Origin: Methylobacterium mesophilicum
Lineage (GTDB): Bacteria; Pseudomonadota; Alphaproteobacteria; Rhizobiales; Beijerinckiaceae
Length of the DNA stretch: 64,000 bases
Assembly (NCBI RefSeq): GCF_022179445.1
Contig: NZ_BPQU01000016.1
Coordinates: forward strand, 51,039 to 115,038
Direction: 5' to 3'
Shown here: piece after piece, positions 24,866-34,331 of the stretch
How positions within the stretch are numbered: position 1 is the stretch's first letter
How the letters are laid out: every line of letters begins with the position of its first letter
Position numbers and translations under genes: made by a program
The notes under the pieces: generated by a model
Databases searched by the model: none
Seen by the model: only the letters and a program-made list of their open reading frames with translations
What the model was told of the DNA's origin: nothing

Positions 24866-26800
24866 GTGAGCGCGCGAGAGCCAGCGGCGGGCGCGACCGG
24901 GAGCCGGGATCGGGGCCAGGCCGCCGAGACGGGGGCGGCGAACCGGACGGCTGCGCGGCCGGGCCATCGACCCCGCGGGCGCTGGACCCGCTCCCGGATC
25001 TTCCTGGCACCTGGGCGGCTGCGCAGCCTGGTCCGGCGCAGCGAGGGCGGGCTCGTCCTGCTGGCGACCGTGGTGGGCTGCGTCAGCGGGCTGGCGGTCT
25101 CGGCCATGACCTGGGTGACGCAGGCTCTGCGGGAGACGCTGTACCACCTCCCGGCGGGGACCCGGCTCAGCGCCGCCGACGCGGTCGCGCCGCCGCTCCT
25201 GCTGATCGGCCCCTGTCTCGGCGGCGTGCTGCTCGGGTTGCTGATCCTCGTGGCGAACTACCTGCGCGGGCCGCGCAAGCGCCCAGCCATCGACCCGATC
25301 GAGGCCAACGCCCTGCACGGCGGCCGGATGTCCCTGCGGGACAGCCTCTACCTCGCCCTGCAGAACGTGATCTCGAACGGCTCAGGGGCCTCCGTGGGGT
25401 TGGAGGCGGGCTACACGCAGCTCGCCTCCGGCCTCGCCTCGCGGCTCGGCATCGCCTTCGAGGTCCGCCGGGGCGACCTGCGGACCCTGGTCGGGTGCGG
25501 GGCGGCCGGGGCCATCGCGGCAGGGTTCGGGGCGCCGCTGGCCGGGGCGTTCTACGCCTTCGAGCTGATCATCGGCACCTACACGATCGCCACCCTGGCG
25601 CCGGTGGTGGTCGCGGCGCTCTGCGGCAACCTCGTCTCCCGGGCGCTGATCCACACGCAGCCGCTGGTCGATCTCGGCGACATGCAGGCGGTCACGACCT
25701 CGCACATCACCAGCCTCGAGATCCTGCCGAGCCTCGCCCTCGGGCTGATCTGCGCGCTGCTCGGCATCCTGATCATGCGCGGCGTCACCCTGGTCGAGCG
25801 GCTGGTGCAGGCCTCCGGCCTGCCCCGGGCGGCCGGTCCCGCCTTCGGGGGGCTGTGCGTCGGCGCGCTGGCGCTCGTCGCGACGCCGCAGGTGCTCTCG
25901 GGCGGCCACGGAGCCCTGCACATGCACTTCGCCGCCGAGGGGCAGGGGCACGGAGCCGCGTTTCTGGCCGGCTTGTTCGCCGCCAAGGCGACGGCCACGG
26001 CGATCTCGATCGGTTCCGGGTTCCGGGGCGGCCTGTTCTTCGCGTCGCTGTTCCTGGGGGCGATCGCCGGTAAGCTGTTCGCCGCCCTGGCCCCGGACCT
26101 CCTGCCCGCGATGGCGGTCTTCGGCCTCACGCCGCTGGCCTACGCGGTGATCGGCATGAGCGCGCTCGCCGTGGCGATCATCGGCGGCCCGTTGACCATG
26201 ACGTTCCTGGCGCTGGAGATCACCGGCAGCCTGCCGATCACCGGGCTCGTGCTGGCGGCGGTGATCGCGTCCTCGCTGACCGTCCGGAAGATCTTCGGCT
26301 ACTCCTTCGCGACCTGGCGCTTCCACCTGCGCGGCGAGACCATCCGCAGTCCCCACGATGTCGGCTGGATCCGCTCTCTGACCGTGGGCCGGCTGATGCG
26401 CCGGGACGTCGCCACCGTGGCGGCGGACACGCCGCTGCCGACCTTCCTGCGCGCGCATCCGCTGGGCTCCCCCTCCCGGGTGGTCGCCGTGGATGCACAG
26501 GGCCGCTACGCCGGGATCGTGAGCGTTCCCGAGGCACATGCCGCCGCCCGCGACGCCGAGGCCGGCGCCCCGCCGGTGCTCACCGACCTCCTGCATCACC
26601 CCGACCTGTTCCTGACGCCGGAGATGAACGCCAAGGATGCGGCCGCAACCTTCGACCGCAGCGAGAGCGAGGCGCTCGCGGTGGTCCAGAGTGCGGCGAG
26701 CCGCCAAGTCCTGGGCCTGCTCACCGAGAGCCACACGCTCAAGCGCTACAGCGAGGAACTGGACCGCCAGCGCCGGGCCATGGCAGGCGAATCTCCGTGA
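24866..26800 (+). CDS. CLC-family chloride channel/transporter with C-terminal CBS region
   Basis: About 644 residues from GTG 24866; an open extension reaches 24728 but overlaps little recognisable sequence. A disordered Arg/Gly-rich N-terminus precedes about ten or more membrane segments, then a cytoplasmic CBS-like region from about residue 510 (VGRLMRRDVATVAADTPL, and a second half ending near LLTESHTLKRYSEE). The gating Glu is kept in ASVGLEAGYTQ, where canonical CLC has GREGP. The central-Ser motif GSGIP is replaced by ANALHGG, and GGIFAP by GGLFFAS. It therefore belongs to a divergent CLC branch; its anion selectivity, and whether it is a channel or an exchanger, cannot be inferred. 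Confidence 0.85.
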   Translation: MSAREPAAGATGSRDRGQAAETGAANRTAARPGHRPRGRWTRSRIFLAPGRLRSLVRRSEGGLVLLATVVGCVSGLAVSAMTWVTQALRETLYHLPAGTRLSAADAVAPPLLLIGPCLGGVLLGLLILVANYLRGPRKRPAIDPIEANALHGGRMSLRDSLYLALQNVISNGSGASVGLEAGYTQLASGLASRLGIAFEVRRGDLRTLVGCGAAGAIAAGFGAPLAGAFYAFELIIGTYTIATLAPVVVAALCGNLVSRALIHTQPLVDLGDMQAVTTSHITSLEILPSLALGLICALLGILIMRGVTLVERLVQASGLPRAAGPAFGGLCVGALALVATPQVLSGGHGALHMHFAAEGQGHGAAFLAGLFAAKATATAISIGSGFRGGLFFASLFLGAIAGKLFAALAPDLLPAMAVFGLTPLAYAVIGMSALAVAIIGGPLTMTFLALEITGSLPITGLVLAAVIASSLTVRKIFGYSFATWRFHLRGETIRSPHDVGWIRSLTVGRLMRRDVATVAADTPLPTFLRAHPLGSPSRVVAVDAQGRYAGIVSVPEAHAAARDAEAGAPPVLTDLLHHPDLFLTPEMNAKDAAATFDRSESEALAVVQSAASRQVLGLLTESHTLKRYSEELDRQRRAMAGESP

Positions 26801-26808
26801 TTGTCAGG

Positions 26809-26846
26809 CCGGGGTGTTGACCGCATGCGCGGGTGCAACACCCTGG
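26809..26846 (+). terminator. hairpin after the CLC gene
   Basis: Arms GGGTGTTG (26812-26819) and CAACACCC (26836-26843), extendable with CC/GG and one G-T pair, form a stem of about 11 bp around a 16-nt loop containing GCATGC. It starts 9 nt after the CLC stop and has no T run. It may be a terminator-like structure or an operator for the following dehydrogenase gene. Confidence 0.45.
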
Positions 26847-26901
26847 CATCGTGCAACTCGGGGCCGGTCCGCGGCCCCCGACGCGAGACCCGTGAGGATC
26901 C

Positions 26902-27993
26902 ATGGCCGGTCAAGACAGCAGCCCGCAGCGCCGCTACCGCATCGCGGTTATCCCGGGCGACGGCATCGGCAAGGAGGTGGTGCCCGAGGGCGTGCGCGTG
27001 CTCGAGCAGGCGGCCAAGCGGCACGGCTTCGCGCTCCAGTTCGACTGGTTCGATTTCGCGAGCTGCGATTATTACGAGCGGCACGGAAGGATGATGCCGG
27101 AGGACTGGAAGCCGCAGATCGAGACACACGACGCGATCTATTTCGGCGCCGTCGGCATGCCGGAGCGCGTTCCCGACCACATCTCCCTGTGGGGCTCGCT
27201 GATCCTGTTCCGGCGCGAGTTTGACCAATACGCCAACCTGCGTCCGGTGCGCCTCATGCCCGGGGTGAAGTGCCCGCTGGCCGACCGCAAGCCCGGCGAT
27301 ATCGACTTCTGGGTGGTCCGCGAGAACACCGAGGGCGAGTACTCGAATGCGGGGGGCCGCATGTTCGCCGGCACCGACCGCGAATTCGCCCTGCAGGAGA
27401 CGATCATGACCCGCCACGGGGTCGACCGGATCCTCAAGTTCGCCTTCGAGTTGGCCCAGACCCGGCCGAAGAAGCACCTGACCTCGGCCACGAAGTCGAA
27501 CGGCATCTCGATCACGATGCCGTACTGGGACGAGCGCGTGAAGGCGGTGGCAGAGGGCTACCCGGACGTGCGGTGGGACCAGTACCACATCGACATCCTG
27601 ACCGCGCATTTCGTGCTCAACCCGGACCGGTTCGACGTGGTCGTGGCGTCGAACCTGTTCGGCGACATCCTGTCGGATCTCGGACCCGCCTGCACCGGAA
27701 CGATCGGCATCGCGCCGTCCGGCAACATCAATCCGGAGCGCGTGCACCCGTCGGTGTTCGAGCCGGTCCACGGGTCCGCCCCCGACATCGCCGGCCAGGG
27801 GATCGCCAACCCGATCGGCCAGATCTGGTCCGGCGCGATGATGCTGGAGCATCTCGGCGAGCACGAGGCCGCCCGAGAGATCGTCAGCGCGATCGAGCGG
27901 GTGCTGTCCGAGCGGACGCTGCGCACGCGCGACCTCGGCGGCAACGCCGACACGCAGGCGTGCGGTAAGGCGGTGGCTGACGCTTTGGGGTAG
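26902..27993 (+). CDS. tartrate/D-malate dehydrogenase family protein (copy 2)
   Basis: This 363-residue paralogue of the 23288-24364 gene has the order YRIAVIPGDGIGKEV, VRENTEGEYSNAGGRMF, TKSNGISITMPYWDERV, then SNLFGDILSDLGPA and FEPVHGSAPDIAGQGIANP. Like the first copy it fits TtuC/DmlA enzymes acting on tartrate, D-malate or similar 2-hydroxy acids with NAD. The two copies are divergently placed around tRNA-His and the CLC gene and differ clearly in the active-site stretch, so different substrates are likely. ATG 26902 has a GTGAGGATCC leader, which supplies an acceptable ribosome binding site. Confidence 0.86.
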   Translation: MAGQDSSPQRRYRIAVIPGDGIGKEVVPEGVRVLEQAAKRHGFALQFDWFDFASCDYYERHGRMMPEDWKPQIETHDAIYFGAVGMPERVPDHISLWGSLILFRREFDQYANLRPVRLMPGVKCPLADRKPGDIDFWVVRENTEGEYSNAGGRMFAGTDREFALQETIMTRHGVDRILKFAFELAQTRPKKHLTSATKSNGISITMPYWDERVKAVAEGYPDVRWDQYHIDILTAHFVLNPDRFDVVVASNLFGDILSDLGPACTGTIGIAPSGNINPERVHPSVFEPVHGSAPDIAGQGIANPIGQIWSGAMMLEHLGEHEAAREIVSAIERVLSERTLRTRDLGGNADTQACGKAVADALG

Positions 27994-28022
27994 GGGGCGC
28001 TTCCGCGACCTCCCATCCACCC

Positions 28023-28137
28023 CCCTCATCCTGAAGGGTCCGCGCCACCGGGCCTTGAAGGAGCCCTCCAGGGATCGCGAGACCGCTGGAGGGCTCCTTC
28101 GAGGGCTACGCTGCGCTTCGCCCCCTCAGGATGAGGG
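28023..28137. repeat. palindromic intergenic repeat, type A (copy 1)
   Basis: Terminal inverted arms CCCTCATCCTGA (28023-28034) and TCAGGATGAGGG (28126-28137) enclose a second inverted pair, CTTGAAGGAGCCCTCCAG (28054-28071) and CTGGAGGGCTCCTTCGAG (28086-28103). The same architecture recurs at 50289-50402. It lies between the convergent copy-2 dehydrogenase and dxs genes, so a role in transcript 3' ends is possible. Confidence 0.8.
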
Positions 28138-28170
28138 ACTTGGGTTGGACGCTCGTCGCATTCAAAAACA

Positions 28171-30165
28171 TCAGCGCGGGCGGCGGCGGACGCTCACCAC
28201 GTTGCTCGCCTGCTCGACCTGGCCGGAGGACGCCGGCAGGGTGGCGAGCGCGGTCTTGACGATGGTTGCGGCGTCGAGGCCGGCCTCGGCGTACATCTTC
28301 TCCGGGCTGTCGTGGTCCTGGTACAGGTCCGGCAGAGTCAGGGTGCGCACCCGGACGCGCCCGGCATCCAGCGCGCCCTTCTCGGACAGCAGGTGCAGCA
28401 CCATCGCCCCGAACCCGCCGCGCGAGCCCTCCTCGATGGTGATCAGAACCTCGTGGCTCTGCGCCAGGTCCAGGATCAGCGCCTCGTCCAGCGGCTTGGC
28501 AAAGCGCGCATCCGCCACGCTCACCGCCACGCCCTGCTCCGAGAGTGTATCCGCCGCCTTCAAGGCCTCCGACAGCCGCGTGCCCAGCGACAGGATCGCC
28601 ACCCGCGCCTCCGGGTCCTGGCGGACCATCCGGCCCTTGCCGATCGCCAGGACGTCGCCCCGCTCCGGCAATTCGACGCCAACGCCCTCGCCGCGCGGGT
28701 AGCGCAGCGCGATCGGGCCGCTGTCATGGGCGTGCGCGGTCGCCACCATGTGCACCAGCTCGGCCTCGTCGGAGGCCGCCATCACGGTCATGTTCGGCAG
28801 GCAGCACAGGTAGGCCAGGTCGAACGCGCCGGCGTGCGTCGCCCCGTCGGCGCCGACCAGCCCGGCCCGGTCCAGGCAGAACCGCACCGGCAGGTTCTGC
28901 AGCGCCACGTCGTGCACGACCTGGTCGTAGGCCCGCTGCAGGAAGGTCGAGTAGATCGCCACGAACGGCCGGTAGCCCTCGGTCGCCAGCCCGCCCGCGA
29001 AGGTCACCGCGTGCTGCTCGGCGATGCCGACGTCGAAGGTCTTGTCCGGGTGGGCCTTGCCGAACAGGTCGATGCCGGTGCCGCCCGGCATCGCCGCCGT
29101 GATCGCCACGACCCGGTCGTCGGCGTCGGCCGCCTTGATCAGGCTCTCGCCGAACACCCTCGTGTAGGCCGGGGCGTTGGGCTTGGCCTTGGCCTGGACC
29201 CCCGAGACCACGTCGAACTTGACCACGCCGTGGTAGCGGTCGGCGCTGGCCTCGGCCGGCGCGTAGCCCTTGCCCTTGCGGGTGACCACGTGGAGCAGGA
29301 TCGGGCCGTGCTCGGCGTCGCGGACGTTCTTGAGCACCGGGAGCAGCTGGTCGAGGTTGTGCCCGTCGACCGGGCCGACATAGTGAAAACCCATCTCCTC
29401 GAACATCGTGCCGCCGCCCACCACCAGGGAGCGGGCGTATTCTTCGGCGGCCGCCGCGCGCTGGTAGATGGCCTTGGGCAGGAGCTTGCCGAGCTGCTTG
29501 GCGGTCTCGCGGAGCGACTGGTAGGTGCCGCCGGACGCAAGGCGAGCGAGATAGCCCGACATCGCGCCCACCGGGGGGGCGATCGACATGTCGTTGTCGT
29601 TGAGGATGACGATCAGGCGCGAGTGCAGGGCGCCGGCGTTGTTCATCGCCTCGTAGGCCATGCCGGCCGACATCGAGCCGTCGCCGATCACCGCGATGGC
29701 GTTGCGGCGCTTGGGTGTCCGGCCCTTGGCCTTGGCGGCGTCGGCGTCGAGGTCGCGGGCGACCGCCATGCCGAGCGCGGCCGAGATCGAGGTCGAGGAA
29801 TGGGCGGCGCCGAACGGGTCGTAGGCGCTCTCGGAGCGCTTGGTGAAGCCGGACAGGCCGCCCCCCTGGCGCAGCGTCCGGATGCGGTCGCGGCGCCCGG
29901 TCAGGATCTTGTGCGGGTAGCACTGGTGGCCGACGTCCCAGACGATGCGGTCGTCGGGGGTGTCGAACACGTGGTGCAGGGCGACCGTGAGTTCGACCAC
30001 GCCGAGCCCGGAGCCGAGATGGCCACCGGTGATCGACACCGCGTCGATCATCTCGGCCCGCACCGCGTCCGCCACCGCCTGCAGCTCGGATTCGGGAAGC
30101 TGCCGGAGCGCCGCAGGCTCCGGGATACGGTCGAGAAGTGCGCTCAGCTCGGGGGAAATCGCCAC
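28171..30165 (-). CDS. dxs: 1-deoxy-D-xylulose-5-phosphate synthase
   Basis: This 664-residue protein catalyses the thiamine-diphosphate-dependent condensation of pyruvate and glyceraldehyde 3-phosphate, the first step of the methylerythritol phosphate route to isoprenoids. Motifs include [36 protein letters not shown] and the cofactor motif [33 protein letters not shown] and [15 protein letters not shown] lie in the pyrimidine-binding domain. Length is normal for the family. It follows xseB by 43 bp on the same strand, the common xseB-dxs order. The C-terminal 20 residues are basic and variable. Confidence 0.96.
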   Translation of the reverse strand: MAISPELSALLDRIPEPAALRQLPESELQAVADAVRAEMIDAVSITGGHLGSGLGVVELTVALHHVFDTPDDRIVWDVGHQCYPHKILTGRRDRIRTLRQGGGLSGFTKRSESAYDPFGAAHSSTSISAALGMAVARDLDADAAKAKGRTPKRRNAIAVIGDGSMSAGMAYEAMNNAGALHSRLIVILNDNDMSIAPPVGAMSGYLARLASGGTYQSLRETAKQLGKLLPKAIYQRAAAAEEYARSLVVGGGTMFEEMGFHYVGPVDGHNLDQLLPVLKNVRDAEHGPILLHVVTRKGKGYAPAEASADRYHGVVKFDVVSGVQAKAKPNAPAYTRVFGESLIKAADADDRVVAITAAMPGGTGIDLFGKAHPDKTFDVGIAEQHAVTFAGGLATEGYRPFVAIYSTFLQRAYDQVVHDVALQNLPVRFCLDRAGLVGADGATHAGAFDLAYLCCLPNMTVMAASDEAELVHMVATAHAHDSGPIALRYPRGEGVGVELPERGDVLAIGKGRMVRQDPEARVAILSLGTRLSEALKAADTLSEQGVAVSVADARFAKPLDEALILDLAQSHEVLITIEEGSRGGFGAMVLHLLSEKGALDAGRVRVRTLTLPDLYQDHDSPEKMYAEAGLDAATIVKTALATLPASSGQVEQASNVVSVRRRPR

Positions 30166-30208
30166 GGCATCAACCTCTATCGGACGGGATCGGTCTGACC
30201 GCCGAGCC

Positions 30209-30469
30209 TCAGGATATATCGAGCGGCGCCACGCCCACGGGCCGCCCGTCGGCGCCGAGGGTGATCCTCTGGATCCGCGCCTCGGCCCGCTTCAGCAGCG
30301 CCTCGCAGTGCTTCTTCAGCACCTCGCCGCGCTCGTAGATCGCCACCGACTCGTCCAGCGGGACATCGCCCCGCTCGAGCCTGCGCACGATCTCTTCGAG
30401 TTGCTCCAGCGCCTTCTCGAAGGGCAGGTCGCCGGCGGCCGGGGCCGCCTCGGGTCTGCTCGCGTTCAT
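30209..30469 (-). CDS. xseB: exodeoxyribonuclease VII small subunit
   Basis: This 86-residue protein contains the family core [20 protein letters not shown] followed by [20 protein letters not shown]. It is the small subunit that assembles with XseA to degrade single-stranded DNA into short oligonucleotides. ATG 30469 ([10 protein letters not shown]) has AAAGGA about 10 nt upstream, which favours it over upstream in-frame codons. It is directly before dxs. The large subunit gene is not in this window. Confidence 0.92.
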   Translation of the reverse strand: MNASRPEAAPAAGDLPFEKALEQLEEIVRRLERGDVPLDESVAIYERGEVLKKHCEALLKRAEARIQRITLGADGRPVGVAPLDIS

Positions 30470-30671
30470 CCCACACACATCCTTTGGGTCGGTTCTAAGG
30501 CGGCAGCCGGTGCGGCCACAACCCAGGCGAGGGTGGGCCCGGGCCGATCCGCAGCGTTTTGGTGCGGCGCGGCGGCGTTTGCGCCACACTCGCTACCCTC
30601 TGCGGAACGACCCTCGAACGGTCGCACGCAGCGGTACAGGCGTCGGCAACTGAAAGTTTTGTGGTGGGCCG

Positions 30672-31184
30672 TCACGTCAGCGTGAGGCAGAACGGCGTCC
30701 CCTCGAACGCCTCGGCGCCGCGGCCGATCCGCGCGATCGCCGCGACCATGCGGCCGTCCCGACCGAGCATCCGGTCGGCGATCGCCACGAACAGGGGGTT
30801 GGGGGTCGCGGACGGGGAGGCGGCCCGCAGGGCGTCGGCGATGGCACCCTCGTCGCGCTCGGGCGCCAGGGCGCAGGCCGCGATGTAGGCCGCCGCGGTG
30901 GAGCGGCTGATCCCGGCATAGCAGTGGATCACCAGCGGCTTGTCCCGGGGCCAGGCCCGCGTGAAGGCCAGGATCCCGGCCACGTGCTCGTCAGCCGGCA
31001 AAACGTGTCCGTCCCGGGGCTCGGCGATGTCGCTGACCCCGATGATGGCGTGATTCTCCGCATCGATTAGCGCCGGCCGCTCCAGGGGCGTGCCGACATT
31101 GACCAGCGTGAGCACGTGGCTCGCCCCGGTGGCGGCGACGGTCTCGGGCAGGCGCGAGAGCGGACAGACGTGAAGGGTCGGCAT
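30672..31184 (-). CDS. dual-specificity/tyrosine phosphatase-like protein
   Basis: This protein of about 170 residues has the CX5R phosphatase loop in VIHCYAGISRSTAAAY (Cys near residue 94) and a general-acid candidate Asp in GVSDIAEPRDGH upstream of it. The arrangement fits small protein-tyrosine/dual-specificity phosphatases. There is no signal peptide or membrane segment. The substrate could be a phosphoprotein or a small phosphorylated molecule. It starts at ATG 31184 (MPTLHVCPLS), 54 bp after the HD-domain gene on the same strand, so it may belong to the tag operon. Confidence 0.82.
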   Translation of the reverse strand: MPTLHVCPLSRLPETVAATGASHVLTLVNVGTPLERPALIDAENHAIIGVSDIAEPRDGHVLPADEHVAGILAFTRAWPRDKPLVIHCYAGISRSTAAAYIAACALAPERDEGAIADALRAASPSATPNPLFVAIADRMLGRDGRMVAAIARIGRGAEAFEGTPFCLTLT

Positions 31185-31237
31185 GTGGCGGCCCATGGCG
31201 TGGGATCGTGACGGATCGAGGGCGGAGGTCTCGGATC

Positions 31238-31840
31238 TCAAGCCCGGCAGAGGGCGTGGAACCGGTCGAGGAACCGTGCCTCGGCCTGGGCGGTCGGCCA
31301 GGGCTCGGCCAACCCGAGGACGGCCTCGGGCAGATCGGGGGCCGCGCCGAAATAGAGGTCCGCCTCGTCGGGCGCGAAGCCCGCGAGCTCCACGGCCTCG
31401 ATATGGGCGGCGATCCGGTCGGCGCGCTTGACCAGGCTGCCGAGGGTGGGCCCGGGCTCGGCCAGGCCGAAGCGGCGGCGCACGGCGGCGAGCAGGCGCA
31501 GCTCGACCCCGCGATAGGCGTCGCCGATCGCGGCCTTGAGCGGCGAGATGATGTCGCCGACGACGTATTCCGGGGCATCGTGCAGCAGCAGCTCCAGCCC
31601 CTCGGGCTCGGTGCAGCCGGGGGCGATCTGGCGCCCGACCGCCTCCACCAACAGGCTGTGCTGGGCCACCGAGAAGACGTGCGGTCCCCGGGTCTGGCCG
31701 TTCCAGCGGGCGACCCGGGCGAGCCCGTGGGCGATGTCGGCGATCTCGATGTCCCGGGGTGCGGGATCGAGCAGGTCGAGGCGCCGGCCGGACAGCATCC
31801 GCTGCCAGGCCCGGGGCGCCGGGTCGCGCGCCTCGCTCAT
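31238..31840 (-). CDS. HD-domain phosphohydrolase (YfbR-like)
   Basis: This 200-residue protein carries the HD signature: His in VFSVAQHSLLV, the HD pair in LELLLHDAPEYVVGD and a later Asp in VKRADRIAAHIEA. The order and the PEYVVGDIISPLK segment resemble YfbR-type 5'-deoxynucleotidases, which remove phosphate from deoxynucleoside monophosphates with a divalent metal. Its ATG overlaps the tag stop by 4 bp (31837-31840), so the two are coupled. Nucleotide clean-up would suit a DNA repair partner, but this is inferred from context. Confidence 0.85.
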   Translation of the reverse strand: MSEARDPAPRAWQRMLSGRRLDLLDPAPRDIEIADIAHGLARVARWNGQTRGPHVFSVAQHSLLVEAVGRQIAPGCTEPEGLELLLHDAPEYVVGDIISPLKAAIGDAYRGVELRLLAAVRRRFGLAEPGPTLGSLVKRADRIAAHIEAVELAGFAPDEADLYFGAAPDLPEAVLGLAEPWPTAQAEARFLDRFHALCRA

Positions 31841-32451
31841 GCCGGCCGCCCCAGTTCGGCGCAGGCTACGTGCCGGTGGCAGTCGACGAGATGGTCGTTC
31901 ACCATCCCGACCGCCTGCATGAAGGCGTGCACGATGGTCGGCCCACAGAAGGAGAAACCCTCCTCCTTAAGGGCCTTGCCGATCGCCCGGGAGACCGGCG
32001 TCTCGGTCTGGATCTCGGCGCGGGTCCGGGCGCCGCCCTGGATCGGCCGCCCGTCCACGAAATCCCACAGGAACGGCGCGAAGCCGGGGCCGCTCTCCTC
32101 GATCCGCAGCCAGGCCCGGGCGCCGGCGATCGTGCCCAGGATCTTGGCGCGGTTGCGGATGATGCGGGCGTCCGCCATCAGCCGGGTGACGTCGGCCTCG
32201 TCGTAGCGGGCGATGGCCTCCGGATCGAAGCCCGAGAACGCGTCGCGAAACCCGTCGCGGCGGCGCAGGATCGTGATCCAGGACAGGCCGGCCTGGAAGC
32301 CGTCGAGGATTAGCTTCTCGTAGAGCGCCCGGCCGTCGCGCTCGGGCACGCCCCATTCGGTGTCGTGATAGGCGACGTAGAGCGGGTCGTGGCCGGCCCA
32401 CCAGCAGCGGGGGCAGCCATCGGGATGGTTGATCAGGCCGGTCTCGGACAT
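31837..32451 (-). CDS. tag: DNA-3-methyladenine glycosylase I
   Basis: This 204-residue protein has the Tag signatures: CPRCWWAGHDPLYVAYHDTE near the N-terminus, WGVPERDGRALYEKLILDGF, QAGLSWITILRRRDGFRDAF and the C-terminal zinc-site part VDCHRHVAC. Tag removes 3-methyladenine from alkylated DNA and starts base excision repair. The Glu of the E-x-x-Q-A-G-L-S region is replaced by DGFQAGLSW, as in many homologues. It is the first gene of a minus-strand set followed by the HD protein, the phosphatase and possibly xseB-dxs. Confidence 0.94.
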   Translation of the reverse strand: MSETGLINHPDGCPRCWWAGHDPLYVAYHDTEWGVPERDGRALYEKLILDGFQAGLSWITILRRRDGFRDAFSGFDPEAIARYDEADVTRLMADARIIRNRAKILGTIAGARAWLRIEESGPGFAPFLWDFVDGRPIQGGARTRAEIQTETPVSRAIGKALKEEGFSFCGPTIVHAFMQAVGMVNDHLVDCHRHVACAELGRPA

Positions 32452-32511
32452 CCCGCCGGTTTAGCGAGAACAGGAGCGGAACGCCATCGCGGCCCGCGCC
32501 CCGATCCGCGG

Positions 32512-33366
32512 TCAGGCTGCCGGCGATCCGGCCGCTTCCGGCATCGCGAAGGTCGCGTAGGCCGGCTTCTCGAAGGTCACCGGCCGGTCGCCGGCCAGCG
32601 GGGTGGCACCGGCCGTCAGCGCGTCGGCCAGCCGGTCGAGCCGGACCAGCGCAAGGCCGCGATCGTCCGCGGCGCTGCCGGTGGTGCCCAGTCCCTTGCC
32701 GCCGACGGTGATCTCGGTGCCGGGGGGAGGGGCCTCGCCCGTATAGCGGGCCGCCAGGATCCGGGTGCGGGCGGTGCCCCGGTGCTGCATCCGCGAGACC
32801 ACCTCCTGGCCCACATAGCAGCCCTTCTTGAAGTCCACGCCGCCGAGCTGGTCCAACAGCGCCTCGTGGGGGAACGCATCACCGTAGGCGTAGTCGCGTC
32901 CGCCCTCGGGCACGGCGAGTGCGATGCGGCGCCGATGGTATTCCGCCTCCGAGGCGTCGGCCGAGAAGGCGCCTTCGACAGCGTAGATCCGGGCGCTGAG
33001 ATCGACGTGGCGTGCATCCGCCACCGTGTCCGACTCGGCCGCCGGGGAGGCCCCGGCCCAGGCCGCCGCTACCGCCACGGTCGGGTCGACCGAGATCGCC
33101 ACCTGCGCGCGCAGCCGGTAGAGCGTGAGGCGCTTGGCCAGGTCGGCCGCCCGGTCGATCGCCGTGTCGAGCCGGAAACCGTCCGGGATCCGCGAGATCA
33201 GGAAGTCGAACAGGATCTTGCCCTGCGGCGCCAGCAGGGCGCCGAGGCGCGCTTCGCCGGCCTGCAGGGTCTCGACGTTGCAGGTCAGCACGCCCTGGAG
33301 CAGTGCGGCGGATTCCGGCCCGGTGACGGTGACGAGGGCGCGGTCCGGCAGCAGGGCGACGGGCAT
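32512..33366 (-). CDS. ygfZ: CAF17-like folate-binding protein YgfZ
   Basis: This 284-residue protein resembles the glycine cleavage T-protein fold and has the diagnostic KGCYVGQE motif (in FKKGCYVGQEVVSRMQHRG). YgfZ/IBA57 proteins bind folate and help assemble or repair certain [4Fe-4S] enzymes, including radical SAM proteins. The catalytic residues of aminomethyltransferases are absent. ATG 33366 (MPVALLPDRALVTVTG) is the natural start. It is 60 bp upstream of tag on the same strand. Confidence 0.92.
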   Translation of the reverse strand: MPVALLPDRALVTVTGPESAALLQGVLTCNVETLQAGEARLGALLAPQGKILFDFLISRIPDGFRLDTAIDRAADLAKRLTLYRLRAQVAISVDPTVAVAAAWAGASPAAESDTVADARHVDLSARIYAVEGAFSADASEAEYHRRRIALAVPEGGRDYAYGDAFPHEALLDQLGGVDFKKGCYVGQEVVSRMQHRGTARTRILAARYTGEAPPPGTEITVGGKGLGTTGSAADDRGLALVRLDRLADALTAGATPLAGDRPVTFEKPAYATFAMPEAAGSPAA

Positions 33367-33476
33367 GGCAGGCAGATCCTCACGCGACGGGAGCGATCCG
33401 GAATTCCGGAGCGCGTGGCCGGGAGGTAGTCGCTGCGCGCCCGTGCCTCAACCGTCCGGGGTCCGCGACCGCCTCC

Positions 33477-33731
33477 TCAATGCTGGAGGGTCGTGGTGAA
33501 GGCACCCCCACGGATGCGCTCGGGAAAGCCCTCGGCGTAGCGGGCGGTGGCTTCCTCGCCGTAGGTCATCACAAGTTCCTGGAAGGCCGCGAACAGGGCG
33601 GCCTGAGCCATGCAGTCGCCGTCGAGCCCGTCGAGGCAGCCTTCCGCGAACGCTTCCGAGACGTAACTCAGCGCGACGCGCTTCTCCTCGACATCGACCT
33701 CGATGGGGGCGGTCTGAGAGATGTGCTGCAT
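33477..33731 (-). CDS. small protein, unknown function
   Basis: This acidic protein of 84 residues (MQHISQTAPIEVDVEEKRVA) has a predicted helical middle (FAEGCLDGLDGDCMAQAALF) and two Cys. No signal peptide or membrane segment is visible and I do not recognise the family. A single GGTTAACG half-box about 95 bp upstream (near 33825) is too weak to call a CtrA site. The even codon use and conserved-looking composition suggest a real gene. Confidence 0.6.
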   Translation of the reverse strand: MQHISQTAPIEVDVEEKRVALSYVSEAFAEGCLDGLDGDCMAQAALFAAFQELVMTYGEEATARYAEGFPERIRGGAFTTTLQH

Positions 33732-33890
33732 GGACCCGATACTTCCGTTGCGCCGGGCACGGGACCCGGCGGACCAACGAATGATAGGTGGCTCCCCGCG
33801 GCTCGGCCAGCCGAGAATTTCAGATCGGTTAACGCGGACGCTCGAAGTTGATCCTTTCGGGGGATGCGTGCCGCGTGTGTTGCCTCTGCA

Positions 33891-34331
33891 TCACCCGCCG
33901 AATCGCCCAGCCAGGGCGTGCGACAGCCTGTCGCCCTCCGTCACGTAGCGGGCAGCCGCCTCGTGCGCGGCCGGGGTGCAGACCCGGTAGGTCAGCGCGT
34001 AGCCGCGATAGCCGCGATTGTAGGCGCCCGCCAATCGGTCGCGCCGAGCCGGGGTCACGCCCTCGGACTCGATCAGCGCCTTCATGCGGGCCGGCCATTC
34101 CCCGGCGTCGGGCGCCGCGCAGAGGCCGCGCAGGAAGGCCAGCGCCCCGATGATCTCGGACATCCGCATGAGGTCGCGGTCATAGGGGGCGGGCACGTCC
34201 GCCGACGGGGACGTTTCCTTGGACGTCTCCTTGGGCGCGTCCTTGGCCGGCGCCGCGCGGCTGCCACGCTGTTGCGCCAGGGCCGGCCCCGCGAGCGCCA
34301 GGACGAGGCAGAGGATGACCGGAAGCCTCAC
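33891..34331 (-). CDS. TIGR02301-family periplasmic protein
   Basis: This 146-residue protein has a signal peptide ([20 protein letters not shown]), a low-complexity Lys/Ser/Thr linker, then the conserved domain [20 protein letters not shown] and [20 protein letters not shown]. These match the TIGR02301 family of Hyphomicrobiales, which has no known function. Two Cys could form a periplasmic disulfide. The start overlaps the NUDIX gene stop by 4 bp (34328-34331), so it is translationally coupled to it. Confidence 0.8.
   Translation of the reverse strand: MRLPVILCLVLALAGPALAQQRGSRAAPAKDAPKETSKETSPSADVPAPYDRDLMRMSEIIGALAFLRGLCAAPDAGEWPARMKALIESEGVTPARRDRLAGAYNRGYRGYALTYRVCTPAAHEAAARYVTEGDRLSHALAGRFGG

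Noticed and set aside
28312..30198. A plus-strand open frame of about 630 codons
   Set aside because: It is antisense to dxs, whose thiamine-diphosphate motifs are complete on the other strand.
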